Source: Porphyromonas uenonis DSM 23387 = JCM 13868
GTDB taxonomy: Bacteria; Bacteroidota; Bacteroidia; Bacteroidales; Porphyromonadaceae
Assembly: GCF_000482365.1 (NCBI RefSeq)
Contig: NZ_KI535307.1
Span: forward strand, 62,001-126,000
Reading direction: 5' to 3'
Length of the DNA stretch: 64,000 bases
The notes beneath the pieces were generated by a model. It was not told the DNA's origin, ran no database searches, and worked only from the letters and a program-made list of their open reading frames with translations. Every line of letters begins with the position of its first letter. Within the stretch, counting starts at the first letter, position 1. The translations under genes were made by a program, and so were the position numbers. Below are positions 34,676-43,453 of this stretch, in pieces.

Positions 34676-37011
34676 ACAGTTATCGCTACAGACCAACCAT
34701 AGCTCATGCGCTACTCCTCCTACTCGGCACCATACTGGCTATGAGTAGTTGCTCTGTGACACAACACATACCCCAGGGAGAGCTACTATATATAGGTATC
34801 GGCAAGACACGCATCCAGGGAGACGACGGCAGTGACGCTGCTGATCGCGCCATATCTAATATGGAGAAAGTGCTCAATGTACCACCCAACGATGCCTTCT
34901 TCGGCAGTGCACGCTCTCGCTTTCGCATCCCCATCGGGCTCTGGTTTTACAACGGCTTTGTCAACGACAGCACTTGGGTGGGCAAACGTCTTTATAAGCT
35001 CTTTGCCGAGGAGCCCAAGCTCATCAGCGATGTACGCCCCGACGTGCGTGCCAAGCAGTCCCAGCTAATCCTCCACGAGCACGGCTACTTTAATGCTGTC
35101 GTGACCGATAGTATAGCGCGCGCCTCTAGCGACTCGCTACAGGCTCGTGTCTACTACAAAGCCGATCTTGGAGCGCCTTACCGCTACGACAGCATTAGCT
35201 ATATGGAGCCATGGCTCCTAGGTAGTGGAGAAATCCTAAGTCATGCTGAGCTGTCGAAGATACACAAGGGCGACCAGTTCAACTTCTCTCAGATTCTCCA
35301 GGACCGCAACACGCTGGTCACGAATCTGCGAGACCGTGGTTACTACTTCTACACACCAGACCTGCTCGTATATCAGGTAGACACGCTACTCACACCAGGC
35401 AAAGTCTATATGCAGGTACGCGAGCAAAGTGGCTACCCAAACTATACCTTCGAGCCATGGCGCATAGGCTCCGTACACGTCCTACTCACCGAGGACGATC
35501 GGCTTTCGCTGACAGACACCATGCAGTTCAAGGGCATCACACTACACTACCGAGAGCACCCTAAAGTACGACCTTCAGTCTTTGCCAATAGGATACAGCT
35601 ACATTCAGGAGAGCTCTACTCACAGTCCCGCGAGCAGGCTACACGTCAGTCGCTACTGGGACTAGGCGCCTTTTCTTATGTTGACATGCAGTTTGTCGCT
35701 AGTGATACACTGCACAACCTCCTCGACCTCTACATCACAGCCGAGCTAGACAAGCCGTGGGACTCCTCGCTCTCTGCCGTCTTCACGACCAAGTCCAACA
35801 ACTTCATCGGACCAGGACTCACCCTATCACTCGGACGTCGCAACCTCTTCGGAGGTGGAGAGCGCCTCTCACTCGATCTCTACGGCTCCTACGAGTGGCA
35901 GACCAATCGTACACGGAGCAGTCAGAACGTATCCATATCCGACATCAACAGCTACGAGGTCGGTTCCAATCTCAACCTACAGGCTCCACGCATCCTGCTG
36001 CCGTGGCTCTACGATCTGCACCTCACACACGACGTGCAGACCACCTACACCCTATCCGCCTCCATGCTCAATCGTGCTCGCTACTTCCAGATCACCTCTC
36101 TAGGACTGAGCGCCAGCTATAGCGTACGCAATGAACAGCATCAGCACCTGATCGCGCCTCTGCGGATACACTACAACCGGCTCTCTCGCCAGTCAGAAAT
36201 CTTCCAAAAGGTCATCGCCGACAATCCTATCCTAGGGCTTAGCTTGCGGAGCCAACTAATCCCGCAGATGAGCTACCAGTACACCTTTGACAATATCTTC
36301 ACAGGACTAGGCAGTCATCACCTGCACATCGACCTAGGCATCTCTGAGGCGGGCAATATCCTCAACGGCATCTACTCGCTAGCTGGGCGCAACTATCATG
36401 AGACTAAAAAGATCCTCGGAGTCCCCTTTGCACAGTTTGTCAAGGGTACCGCCGAGCTGCGCTACACCTACGGCATCGATCGCAACCAGAGCTTAGCCTT
36501 GAGAGCTGGTGTGGGAGCTATATACAGCTATGGCAATATGACCGTAGCGCCGTATAGTGAGCAGTTTTACGTCGGCGGAGCAAACAGCATCCGCGCCTTC
36601 ACCGTACGCAGTATCGGACCAGGGCGCTTTGTGCCACGCAATAGTCGCTACGCCTTTATGGATCAGACAGGAGAGTTCAAGCTGGAGATGAACGCTGAGT
36701 ACCGCTTCCGTCTTGCGGGCGATCTGCACGGTGCGCTCTTCCTCGACTCGGGTAATATATGGTTGCTTCGTCCCGACGAAAACCGCCCTGGAGCATCACT
36801 CCAGGAGATCACTGGGGCTAAGGACTTCTTCAAGCAGCTCGCCCTCGGCTCTGGTGTAGGACTACGCTACGACCTCAACTTCCTAGTCATCCGCTTTGAT
36901 GTCGGTGTGGGTCTGCACCTACCCTTCGAGACCTCACGCCATGGCTACTACAACCTGCCCAAGTTTGCCAATTCGCTCGGATACCACTTTGCTGTAGGCT
37001 ACCCCTTCTAA
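34672..37011 (+). CDS. BamA/TamA family outer-membrane protein, lipoprotein type (TamL)
   Basis: The 779-residue Omp85-family protein has POTRA-like domains in its first ~400 residues and a 16-strand-type barrel in the C-terminal half. The barrel motif FYVGGANSIRAFTVRSIGPG (with the Omp85 L6-region R) and the final FAVGYPF are present. It starts with a lipoprotein signal whose lipobox MSSC places Cys near residue 27, the feature that marks the Bacteroidota variant TamL. It is translationally coupled to tamB, so the pair would act as an envelope-spanning module. Confidence 0.92.
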   Translation: MNSYRYRPTIAHALLLLLGTILAMSSCSVTQHIPQGELLYIGIGKTRIQGDDGSDAADRAISNMEKVLNVPPNDAFFGSARSRFRIPIGLWFYNGFVNDSTWVGKRLYKLFAEEPKLISDVRPDVRAKQSQLILHEHGYFNAVVTDSIARASSDSLQARVYYKADLGAPYRYDSISYMEPWLLGSGEILSHAELSKIHKGDQFNFSQILQDRNTLVTNLRDRGYYFYTPDLLVYQVDTLLTPGKVYMQVREQSGYPNYTFEPWRIGSVHVLLTEDDRLSLTDTMQFKGITLHYREHPKVRPSVFANRIQLHSGELYSQSREQATRQSLLGLGAFSYVDMQFVASDTLHNLLDLYITAELDKPWDSSLSAVFTTKSNNFIGPGLTLSLGRRNLFGGGERLSLDLYGSYEWQTNRTRSSQNVSISDINSYEVGSNLNLQAPRILLPWLYDLHLTHDVQTTYTLSASMLNRARYFQITSLGLSASYSVRNEQHQHLIAPLRIHYNRLSRQSEIFQKVIADNPILGLSLRSQLIPQMSYQYTFDNIFTGLGSHHLHIDLGISEAGNILNGIYSLAGRNYHETKKILGVPFAQFVKGTAELRYTYGIDRNQSLALRAGVGAIYSYGNMTVAPYSEQFYVGGANSIRAFTVRSIGPGRFVPRNSRYAFMDQTGEFKLEMNAEYRFRLAGDLHGALFLDSGNIWLLRPDENRPGASLQEITGAKDFFKQLALGSGVGLRYDLNFLVIRFDVGVGLHLPFETSRHGYYNLPKFANSLGYHFAVGYPF

Positions 37012-37059
37012 GTTTTCTTCGCTTGGTGACATTCGTGGGCTAGATCCCAATTTATCCGA

Positions 37060-37206
37060 CTTTCTACGGAGGAAATTCTAATTCTCCAGGGAGCTATTTG
37101 AAAACTCCTCCGAAGTTTCATTTCATTCTTCCGAAGTTTCATTTCAAACTTCGGAGGAAATACTGATTTGCCACCGAACAATTTGAGGATTTCTTCGGAG
37201 GAATTG
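37060..37206. repeat. Degenerate array of TTC/GGA dyads between tamL and the metal-uptake locus
   Basis: At least six dyads of the same style as the other arrays: TTTC-TACGGA-GGAAA (37070-37084), AAACT-CCTCCGA-AGTTT, AAACTTCGGAGGAAAT and ATTTC-TTCGGA-GGAATT at the right end. Spacing is less regular here. The 315-bp gap holds nothing else except the promoter at 37281-37311. No terminal inverted repeats were found. Confidence 0.65.
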
Positions 37207-37280
37207 GCTTTTCGGGGGACACCGTAAGGCACCTCGACTCTTCAAATCCAATTTGTCGCATTAAATTTGAACAGGCATCT

Positions 37281-37311
37281 ATTGTGCAAAGAAAACTTTT
37301 TACTATCTTTG
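37281..37311 (+). promoter_or_regulatory. Promoter of the metal-uptake locus
   Basis: ATTG (37281-37284), 19 bp, TATCTTTG (37304-37311). The expected transcript start near 37318 decides the ATG at 37327 as the start of the next gene. Confidence 0.62.
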
Positions 37312-37326
37312 CGGTCGATACAGCTT

Positions 37327-37716
37327 ATGAAGAGACTCACGCATATCGATATGCCGACGCGAATGACGGCTTTGCTATTAGGGCTAGTGTACGTACTGGC
37401 TCTGATGGGGCAAGCTGTGCACCAGCACGATGCGGAGATCTTTTCGTCAACTTACTACGGTCTAATCTCTGATGCCAACGGGCACCAGAGTGACGATAAC
37501 AAGAAGAGTGACACTAGCTCTAGGGTATACCTAGTTAATAATGTAACTTGCCCCATCTGCGAGTTTCACCTCGGTATCACAGACCAGTGTGCAGTAGCGC
37601 CATCCTTTGCGGTGGATGAGTGGGATGCTCCCGCTCCAGTGCTACAACCCGAAGCTGTACACCTAGCCCTGAGAGAGGGCGAAGCTCTAAGAGCCCCACC
37701 AGTGAGATACTGCTAG
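37327..37716 (+). CDS. Small His/CxxC protein upstream of a TonB-dependent receptor
   Basis: The 129-residue protein has one N-terminal hydrophobic segment (residues about 12-30, MTALLLGLVYVLALMGQA), a VHQHD motif right after it, and a CPICEFH motif (CxxC plus His) in the middle. Similar small proteins stand in front of metal-related TonB receptors in Bacteroidota, so a periplasmic metal-binding or sensing part is plausible but unproven. The longer frame from 37267 is rejected because it begins before the promoter box at 37304-37311. It is followed by a 253-bp gap before the receptor. Confidence 0.72.
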   Translation: MKRLTHIDMPTRMTALLLGLVYVLALMGQAVHQHDAEIFSSTYYGLISDANGHQSDDNKKSDTSSRVYLVNNVTCPICEFHLGITDQCAVAPSFAVDEWDAPAPVLQPEAVHLALREGEALRAPPVRYC

Positions 37717-37969
37717 CCACACCTATTCTACTACGTGGCTATAGGCGGATTAGCTCTATGCTGATGCTCCGCCGTATGCGCTTGCTTTGGCTTCTTGCCA
37801 TAGTGTGAGTGACCGTCGTGTCGCTCCCCTACCTTCCCTAGCGTAGCTAGACCATATCTATGTGACACAACCACTTACGCACGCCTGCTCCTCCGTAGTG
37901 AGCGAGCGAAGCTATCGGCGTAGTGGCACTGTCCCTCCTTACATTTCACTGGTTCAAATCATTTTTGCG

Positions 37970-40147
37970 ATGTATTGCAGATACATTTGCCATCTATTAA
38001 TATATCTCATCCCGATGGGTGCTCTAGCTGAGTCATCCATATCGATACCTGACAGCGTAGCGCTAGAGCCTCACCCCTTTGACGAGACGCTCCAGACGGT
38101 GGTCGTCAGAGCCAATAACCATCGGCTTCAGACCGCTCGCCTCGGTCAGACCATCGAGTGGCTTGACAGCACTTATCTGACGAAACACTTTACGGGCAAC
38201 TTTGCAGCGACCCTAAGCACGCTGCCCGGGGTCAATGTGATCACGATCGGATCTGGCTACGGCAAGCCTGTGATCCGTGGTCTAGGCTTCAACCGCATCG
38301 CCTATGTCGATGGGGGACTCAAGCAAGAGGGACAGCAGTGGGGCGCCGACCATGGGCTGGAGGTAGATGCCTTCGACCAAGACCCTGTCCAAGTAATCAA
38401 GGGGGCTGGCTCACTCCTATACGGCAGCGACGCCCTAGGAGGAGTCATTGTGAGACAGCCAGCAGATCCTCCTCACAAGCAGGGGCTCTATGGTTCCTGC
38501 ACACTACTGGGACAGAGCAGTACGATGGGCGGTGGTGGTAGTCTCATGATGGGCTACCTGCACGGAGCGCATCACATCCGTCTCCGTGTGAGTGGTCAGT
38601 ATCATGGCGACCGCAATGTGACGGCTGACAGCATCACCTACCTCACCCGCTGGATACCGATACATAATCGTAGGCTAAAGAATAGTGCCACACAGACCTA
38701 CGCCTCCCAACTACGCTACGAGTGGTTGGGAGAACAGATCAAAGCTTCGCTACAAGCCTCTGTCAACGGGGAGCGCAGTGGCTTCTTCCCTGGAGCACAC
38801 GGCGTACCAGACCTAAAGCGTGTGCTACCGGACAAAAGCCGCTACAACATCGAGCTACCCTACAGCAGCGTGCGCCAGCTCTCTACGCAGGGCTCTCTGC
38901 AGTGGCGGATCTCTCCGCAGTGGCAATTGGTCGGCGAGCTAGGCTGGCAGCAGAACCTGCGCCGTGAGCTTAGCGCCTTCCACACGCACTACGGGACGAT
39001 GCAGCGACCCGTGCAGGACGCAGACTTGGAGTTTGAGTTTGACCTCAAGACCATCTCCGCACGCTTGCAGGCTAGCTACTATGCGCCCTGGGGTGGCAAG
39101 TGGACCTTAGCCACTGATGGACAGTACCAGTGGCACAAGCGGAGAGGCTACGGCTTCCTCCTACCAGACTACCAGCGAGCAACGAGTGGCATGAGCCTAA
39201 CCTACCAAGGGCGCATAGCTCAGGGACTACACCTCACCAGTGGTCTGCGCTACGATTTAGGATACATCTCGATGAGCCCCTACCACGACCCCTATCTAGC
39301 TGACTACCTCAAGGAGCGTGGCGAGTCCTCGGCAACCTTGGCGCAGTACTACTACAGTAGCCAGGAGGGCGAGCGTCATTGGCACGACCTCTCGGGGAGT
39401 GTCGGCTTAGCTTGGCAGATCGATCAACATTGGCTCTGGAAGGTCAATCTGGGCAGAAGCTTTCGCCTACCAGGCATCTACGAGCTTGCAGCAAATGGTA
39501 TCCACCACGGCACCTTCCGCCACGAGGTGGGCGACCCTTCGCTGGGTAGTGAGCAGGGCTGGCTACTAGATAGCGAGGTGGGCTTTCATAATGAAGTGTG
39601 GAGCTGTACGGTAGCGCCTTTTGTGACCTACTTTACCAACTACATCTTCCTGCAGCCCTCGGGCGAGTGGTCCATACTGCCCCACTCGGGACAGATATAC
39701 CGCTACCAGTCCACACGGGCGCTCTTTACAGGCGTCGAGCTGGAGGGCACTTGGCATCTGCATCCGCAGTGGGACTACCACCTGCAGGGTGACTATGTCT
39801 ACACCTACAATGTGGCAGACCGCCTAGCGCTACCCTACTCGCCACCAGCACGCTTGAGCCACGACTTGACTTGGCACCCTAAGCACTGGGCGCTCTCGCT
39901 CAAGCACCGCATGATCGCTCCCCAGCATCGCATAGCGCGCAATGAGGAGCCGACACCTGGCACAGCCACGTTACTAGACCTAGCTGTGACCTACGACGGA
40001 CAGCTCAGACAGAGCAACTACAGCATCTCTCTAGCTATCCAAAACCTACTGGACAGCCGCTACTATGACCATATGAGTTACTACAGGCGAGTCAATCTCC
40101 CTGAGGCTGGACGAAATGTACTACTAACAATCAATCTATCATTTTAA
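37970..40147 (+). CDS. TonB-dependent outer-membrane receptor, probably for metal ions
   Basis: The 725-residue receptor has a short signal region (MYCRYICHLLIYLIP), a TonB-box-like TVVVRA segment, a plug domain with LSTLPGVNV, GKPVIRGLGFNRI and GAGSLLYGSDALGGVI, and a barrel ending INLSF with terminal Phe. The plug stretch QWGADHGLEVDAFDQDPVQ resembles His/Asp-rich plugs of zinc and copper receptors of the ZnuD type. No carboxypeptidase-like N-terminal domain is present. I place the start at ATG 37970, directly before the signal segment; the frame is open further upstream. The gene following by 11 bp encodes a His-rich lipoprotein, which supports a divalent-metal role. Confidence 0.9.
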   Translation: MYCRYICHLLIYLIPMGALAESSISIPDSVALEPHPFDETLQTVVVRANNHRLQTARLGQTIEWLDSTYLTKHFTGNFAATLSTLPGVNVITIGSGYGKPVIRGLGFNRIAYVDGGLKQEGQQWGADHGLEVDAFDQDPVQVIKGAGSLLYGSDALGGVIVRQPADPPHKQGLYGSCTLLGQSSTMGGGGSLMMGYLHGAHHIRLRVSGQYHGDRNVTADSITYLTRWIPIHNRRLKNSATQTYASQLRYEWLGEQIKASLQASVNGERSGFFPGAHGVPDLKRVLPDKSRYNIELPYSSVRQLSTQGSLQWRISPQWQLVGELGWQQNLRRELSAFHTHYGTMQRPVQDADLEFEFDLKTISARLQASYYAPWGGKWTLATDGQYQWHKRRGYGFLLPDYQRATSGMSLTYQGRIAQGLHLTSGLRYDLGYISMSPYHDPYLADYLKERGESSATLAQYYYSSQEGERHWHDLSGSVGLAWQIDQHWLWKVNLGRSFRLPGIYELAANGIHHGTFRHEVGDPSLGSEQGWLLDSEVGFHNEVWSCTVAPFVTYFTNYIFLQPSGEWSILPHSGQIYRYQSTRALFTGVELEGTWHLHPQWDYHLQGDYVYTYNVADRLALPYSPPARLSHDLTWHPKHWALSLKHRMIAPQHRIARNEEPTPGTATLLDLAVTYDGQLRQSNYSISLAIQNLLDSRYYDHMSYYRRVNLPEAGRNVLLTINLSF

Positions 40148-40158
40148 TCTTCAATACA

Positions 40159-40686
40159 ATGATGAAAAGAACAATTTTCGCATCAATCACGCTCCTTAGC
40201 TGTCTCGCTCTAGCGACAGCCTTCACCGCTTGCAAAGAGGAGCCCAAGAATCAACCAATTGTTGACACGACCAAACCGGTCATCGAACTCATCGAGCCCG
40301 AAGACAATGACTCGCTCCGCATCGGCGGTGAGAACGGCGTGCACTTCGAGATGAATCTCTCGGACAACGACCTCGTCAAGTCGTACAAGATCGACGTCCA
40401 CAACAACTTCGACGGGCACTCGCACACCCGCGATCTACGTCACGGTGACGACCAGACGAAGCCTTTTAGCTTCAACAAGGAGTACACGGTCAACCAGCGC
40501 AACGCCCATATCCACCACCACGACATCAAGATCCCAGCAGACGCAACGCCAGGTGAGTACCACCTCCTCGTCTACTGCGTGGATCGCTCGGGCAATGAGT
40601 CGATGGTGGCGCGTACCGTCATCCTCTCCAAGAACGCTCCTGACGATCATCACCACGACCACGACCATGATCACGACCACGAGTAA
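40159..40686 (+). CDS. DUF4625 lipoprotein with His-rich tail
   Basis: The 175-residue lipoprotein has signal and lipobox AFTAC (Cys near residue 25), then an Ig-like beta domain of the DUF4625 type with internal His clusters (HNNFDGHSHTRDLRHGDD and AHIHHHDIK). A C-terminal tail of alternating His and Asp (DDHHHDHDHDHDHE) closes it. It very probably binds divalent metal, most likely zinc, at the cell surface for the receptor 11 bp upstream. The gene is followed by a hairpin and T-run at 40727-40771. Confidence 0.88.
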   Translation: MMKRTIFASITLLSCLALATAFTACKEEPKNQPIVDTTKPVIELIEPEDNDSLRIGGENGVHFEMNLSDNDLVKSYKIDVHNNFDGHSHTRDLRHGDDQTKPFSFNKEYTVNQRNAHIHHHDIKIPADATPGEYHLLVYCVDRSGNESMVARTVILSKNAPDDHHHDHDHDHDHE

Positions 40687-40726
40687 GGCGGGCAAGAGAC
40701 ATTAATTTGTTTAGTGTATGTGATAG

Positions 40727-40771
40727 GGAGGGGTGTTACCGTGATGGTAGCACTCCTCTCGCCTTTTTAAT
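40727..40771 (+). terminator. Terminator after the DUF4625 gene
   Basis: GGGAGGGGTGTTACC pairs with GGTAGCACTCCTCTC (several G-T pairs) around a 5-nt loop and is followed by GCCTTTTTAATTG. Confidence 0.65.
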
Positions 40772-40801
40772 TGTTTTCGCAGACTAGTCGTAAGAAGAGC
40801 A

Positions 40802-40846
40802 AACATTAAAGAAGGCTCAACCGCATCGCTGCGACTGAGCCTTCTC
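40802..40846 (-). terminator. Terminator of pepD
   Basis: On the minus strand GAAGGCTCA...TGAGCCTTC (9-bp perfect stem with inner GTCGCAGCGATGCGGT loop pairing) is followed by TTTAATGTTTG. It lies 45-90 bp past the pepD stop. Confidence 0.7.
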
Positions 40847-40890
40847 GTTAGTGGAACTGCGGACTGGTTAGTCGGCAGTCTTAGCTATGA

Positions 40891-42354
40891 TTACTTACGC
40901 TTAGGAGCGTTCTTGAGGATTGCTACGAGGTGACGCCAGAACATCTCCACCGTCTTGATCTCCATACGCTCTGCGGGTGAGTGCACGTCACGCATCGTCG
41001 GGCCGAAGGAGACCATGTCAAGGTAAGGATACTTCGCAAGGAAGAGTCCGCACTCGAGACCTGCGTGGATAGCCTTGACCTTTGGCTCCTTGCCAAAGAG
41101 CTCACGATAGGTGCTCTCAGCGACCTTTAGGATCTCAGAGTCGGGGTTAGGAGCCCAGCCAGGATAGCCGTCACGAACCTCTGTGCGTGCACCAGCTAGC
41201 TCGAAGAGAGCGAGGAGCATGTTGCCCACATCCTCCTTGAGTGACTCGGTAGAGCTACGCTGACTGGTCTCGATGCTGATCACATTGCCCTCCCGCATCT
41301 TGACACTAGCTAGATTGGTCGATGTCTCTACGAGCCCCTCTAGCGAGTGGCTCATGCCCATCACACCGTGAGGACAAGCGTAGAGCGTGCGGATGAGCGT
41401 GTTAGCCGTCTTGGCATCGACCACTTCCTTAGGAGTCGTGGTCGTCTCCACACGGAGGTTGACATTAGGATCAACCTTCTTGAGCTCGTTGCGGAACTCA
41501 GCGTCCATCTCGTTTGCCCAGATAGCTAGATCCTCCTTGCGATTGGCAGGGATCGTGATAACTGCCTTAGCCTCACGAGCGATAGCGTTGTGTAGATTAC
41601 CACCATCGATCATAGCTAGGCGCATCTCGGGCACCTCCTTGAGTACCTTATATAGGTAGCGCACGAGGAGCTTATTGGCATTGCCTAGGCCGACATGGAT
41701 GTCGCCACCGCTGTGTCCGCCCTTGAGACCGCTTACCTTCACCTCGAGAGCTATCTGCCCAGCGGGCGTAGCCTCTGTCGTATAGTCAAAGAAGGCCATC
41801 GTACCCATACCACCAGCGCACCCGATGAACATCTCGCCCTCGTCCTCACTGTCGAGGTTGATGAGGATGCGTCCCTTGACGAAGCCTGGTTCGATACCCA
41901 TGGCACCAGTCAGACCAGTCTCCTCATCTACTGTAAAGAGGCACTCAACAGGTCCATGCTCTACGGTGGGGTCAGTTAGGACAGCAAGCCCTGCAGCGAC
42001 TCCGATACCATTGTCGGCACCTAAAGTCGTACCCTCAGCGTGAATCCATCCGTCTGTGATCTGCGTCTTGATAGGATCCTTGTAGAAGTCATGCTCTACG
42101 TCACTATTCTTCTCGCAGACCATATCTACGTGGCCCTGGAGGATGATGGTCTCACGGTCCTCCATGCCTGGTGTAGCACCCTTGCGGATGACTATATTGC
42201 CCGTCTTGTCCTGTGCATAGTCTAGGTTATGCTCCTCGGCAAACTTCTTGAGGAAAGCCAATATCTGCTCCTCATGCTTAGAGGGGCGAGGTATCTTAGT
42301 GATTTCGTAGAAGTGCTGCCAGATGGGCATGTGAGTTAGATCTGTTATTTGCAT
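40891..42354 (-). CDS. pepD: Aminoacyl-histidine dipeptidase (PepD, M20 family)
   Basis: The 487-residue metallopeptidase cleaves Xaa-His dipeptides (carnosine type) in the cytoplasm. Zinc-site motifs are GHVDMVCEKN (first His and Asp), GADNGIGVAAGLA (bridging Asp region), DEETGLTGAMG (Glu pair) and the late SFGPTMRDVHSPAERM with the last His. The length is standard for PepD. It is a single minus-strand gene with its own terminator. The histidine it frees could feed the hut operon elsewhere in the window, which is an inference from function only. Confidence 0.95.
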   Translation of the reverse strand: MQITDLTHMPIWQHFYEITKIPRPSKHEEQILAFLKKFAEEHNLDYAQDKTGNIVIRKGATPGMEDRETIILQGHVDMVCEKNSDVEHDFYKDPIKTQITDGWIHAEGTTLGADNGIGVAAGLAVLTDPTVEHGPVECLFTVDEETGLTGAMGIEPGFVKGRILINLDSEDEGEMFIGCAGGMGTMAFFDYTTEATPAGQIALEVKVSGLKGGHSGGDIHVGLGNANKLLVRYLYKVLKEVPEMRLAMIDGGNLHNAIAREAKAVITIPANRKEDLAIWANEMDAEFRNELKKVDPNVNLRVETTTTPKEVVDAKTANTLIRTLYACPHGVMGMSHSLEGLVETSTNLASVKMREGNVISIETSQRSSTESLKEDVGNMLLALFELAGARTEVRDGYPGWAPNPDSEILKVAESTYRELFGKEPKVKAIHAGLECGLFLAKYPYLDMVSFGPTMRDVHSPAERMEIKTVEMFWRHLVAILKNAPKRK

Positions 42355-42450
42355 CGTTTATTGCTTTGAAAAGTTAGAATATTAGCTGATTAACTACCGC
42401 ACGATATCAGTTTGTCACCTCAAATGCGTGCGTAAGTCCGACAAAAGGTA

Positions 42451-42458
42451 TACCTTTG
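42451..42458 (+). promoter_or_regulatory. -7 box for the small membrane protein/ompH/dapB/lepB run
   Basis: TACCTTTG within a near-palindrome GACAAAAGGTATACCTTTGTC split at 42440-42460, 60 bp before the ATG at 42518. The mirrored half could serve the divergent pepD gene. Confidence 0.58.
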
Positions 42459-42517
42459 TCTACCTGAGAGCTGTAGCACCGTGCTACTCTCCCTCTGCAA
42501 ATATACTAAGAAAAACT

Positions 42518-42733
42518 ATGAAACTCATCATCATATCCGTTCTCCTAGTCGGACTCGCCGTACTTCTGCTCGCCTTGCGACTGGTCGTCAAGGGCGACAA
42601 GAGCCCTCAGAGCTCGCACATAGAGGACAGCAAAGCTCTTAAGAAGAGAGGCATAGGATGTGCCAACAAGCAGATGGCGGAGTTGGCTACAAGACAAGAC
42701 CTAGCCGACCGTCTAGCCGATGATCCACAGTAG
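42518..42733 (+). CDS. Small membrane-anchored protein conserved in Bacteroidota
   Basis: The 71-residue product has one N-terminal transmembrane segment (IIISVLLVGLAVLLLALRLV) and a cytoplasmic-type polar tail containing SKALKKRGIGCANKQ. The pattern 'H-I-x-x-x-K-A-L-x-x-x-G-I-x-C' is shared by small 'membrane or secreted' proteins of this phylum, whose role is unknown. I chose the ATG at 42518; the 30 extra residues from 42428 would precede the promoter. It is the first gene of a plus-strand run, 39 bp before the ompH-like gene. Confidence 0.75.
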   Translation: MKLIIISVLLVGLAVLLLALRLVVKGDKSPQSSHIEDSKALKKRGIGCANKQMAELATRQDLADRLADDPQ

Positions 42734-42772
42734 TGCCCTCTCCACCTTTAGTCAAATCAACACAATAACTAT

Positions 42773-43399
42773 ATGAACAAGAAGTTTATTCTCCTACTCC
42801 CCCTACTCATTGCGTCTCTCCTACTCGGCAGCTGCAATAAAAAACAGAATGGTCAACCCACGACTTCAGACAGCCTGACAGCTGCTATCGCCGTTCCTAC
42901 GCATCAGCTCAAGATAGGCGTCGTGTCTCTTGACTCGCTCTACAAGAACTACGAGTACTACACTCAGGCAAACAAGCAGATCGAGGCTCAGATCAAGCGC
43001 AATCAGCAGGCACTTGCCAACAAGGCGCAGAAAGCTCAGCAAGCCTACGCCAGCTATATGGAGAAGGCTCAGAAAGGTCTCTTTACCACTCAGGCTCAGG
43101 TCGATGCCGAAGAGAAGCGCATCACCGCCATGCAGCAGGAAGGCGCTCAGCTGGAGCAGCGCTACGCTGAGGAGGCGATGAAAGCTCAAGCAGATGCTCA
43201 GAAAGCCCTTCACGATGAGGTGGTAGCTCAGCTCAAAGCCTTCAACGAGGACAAGAAGTACGACCTGATCCTCACCTCCGCAGGACTTGAAGGCGTGATG
43301 TACGCTGGCGAAAGCTTTGACATCACCCAAGAAGTCATTGACTTCCTCAACGCTGCTCACAAAGCTAAGGCCGAGGACGCCAAGAAGTCTAAGAAGTAA
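42773..43399 (+). CDS. OmpH/Skp family chaperone-like lipoprotein
   Basis: The 208-residue product has a lipoprotein signal with lipobox LLGSC (Cys21), then IGVVSLDSLYKNYEYY, the usual start of Skp/OmpH domains, and a long charged coiled-coil of Gln/Ala/Lys/Glu (about 70-160) that forms the family's tentacles. The C-terminal strand segment KYDLILTSAGLEGVMYAGES matches the Skp body. Skp-type proteins hold unfolded outer-membrane proteins in the periplasm; the lipid anchor is unusual compared with the soluble E. coli protein. Spacing to dapB is 54 bp. Confidence 0.88.
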   Translation: MNKKFILLLPLLIASLLLGSCNKKQNGQPTTSDSLTAAIAVPTHQLKIGVVSLDSLYKNYEYYTQANKQIEAQIKRNQQALANKAQKAQQAYASYMEKAQKGLFTTQAQVDAEEKRITAMQQEGAQLEQRYAEEAMKAQADAQKALHDEVVAQLKAFNEDKKYDLILTSAGLEGVMYAGESFDITQEVIDFLNAAHKAKAEDAKKSKK

Positions 43400-43453
43400 T
43401 CCACACATCTCGTGTGCCGTAAGCCACGCACACTCGCTAAATACTTACCTACT

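Noticed and set aside
37267-37326. N-terminal extension of the small CxxC protein
   Set aside because: It would start before the promoter box at 37304-37311.
37758-37808. 16-codon hydrophobic ORF (MLMLRRMRLLWLLAIV) between the small CxxC protein and the receptor
   Set aside because: It might be a leader peptide, but there is no regulatory-codon run, attenuator hairpin or conservation evidence to support it.
42866-43408. 180-codon minus-strand frame opposite the OmpH/Skp gene
   Set aside because: The long Gln/Ala/Lys/Glu coiled coil on the plus strand yields an open, leucine-rich antisense frame; the plus-strand gene has a lipobox and family match.
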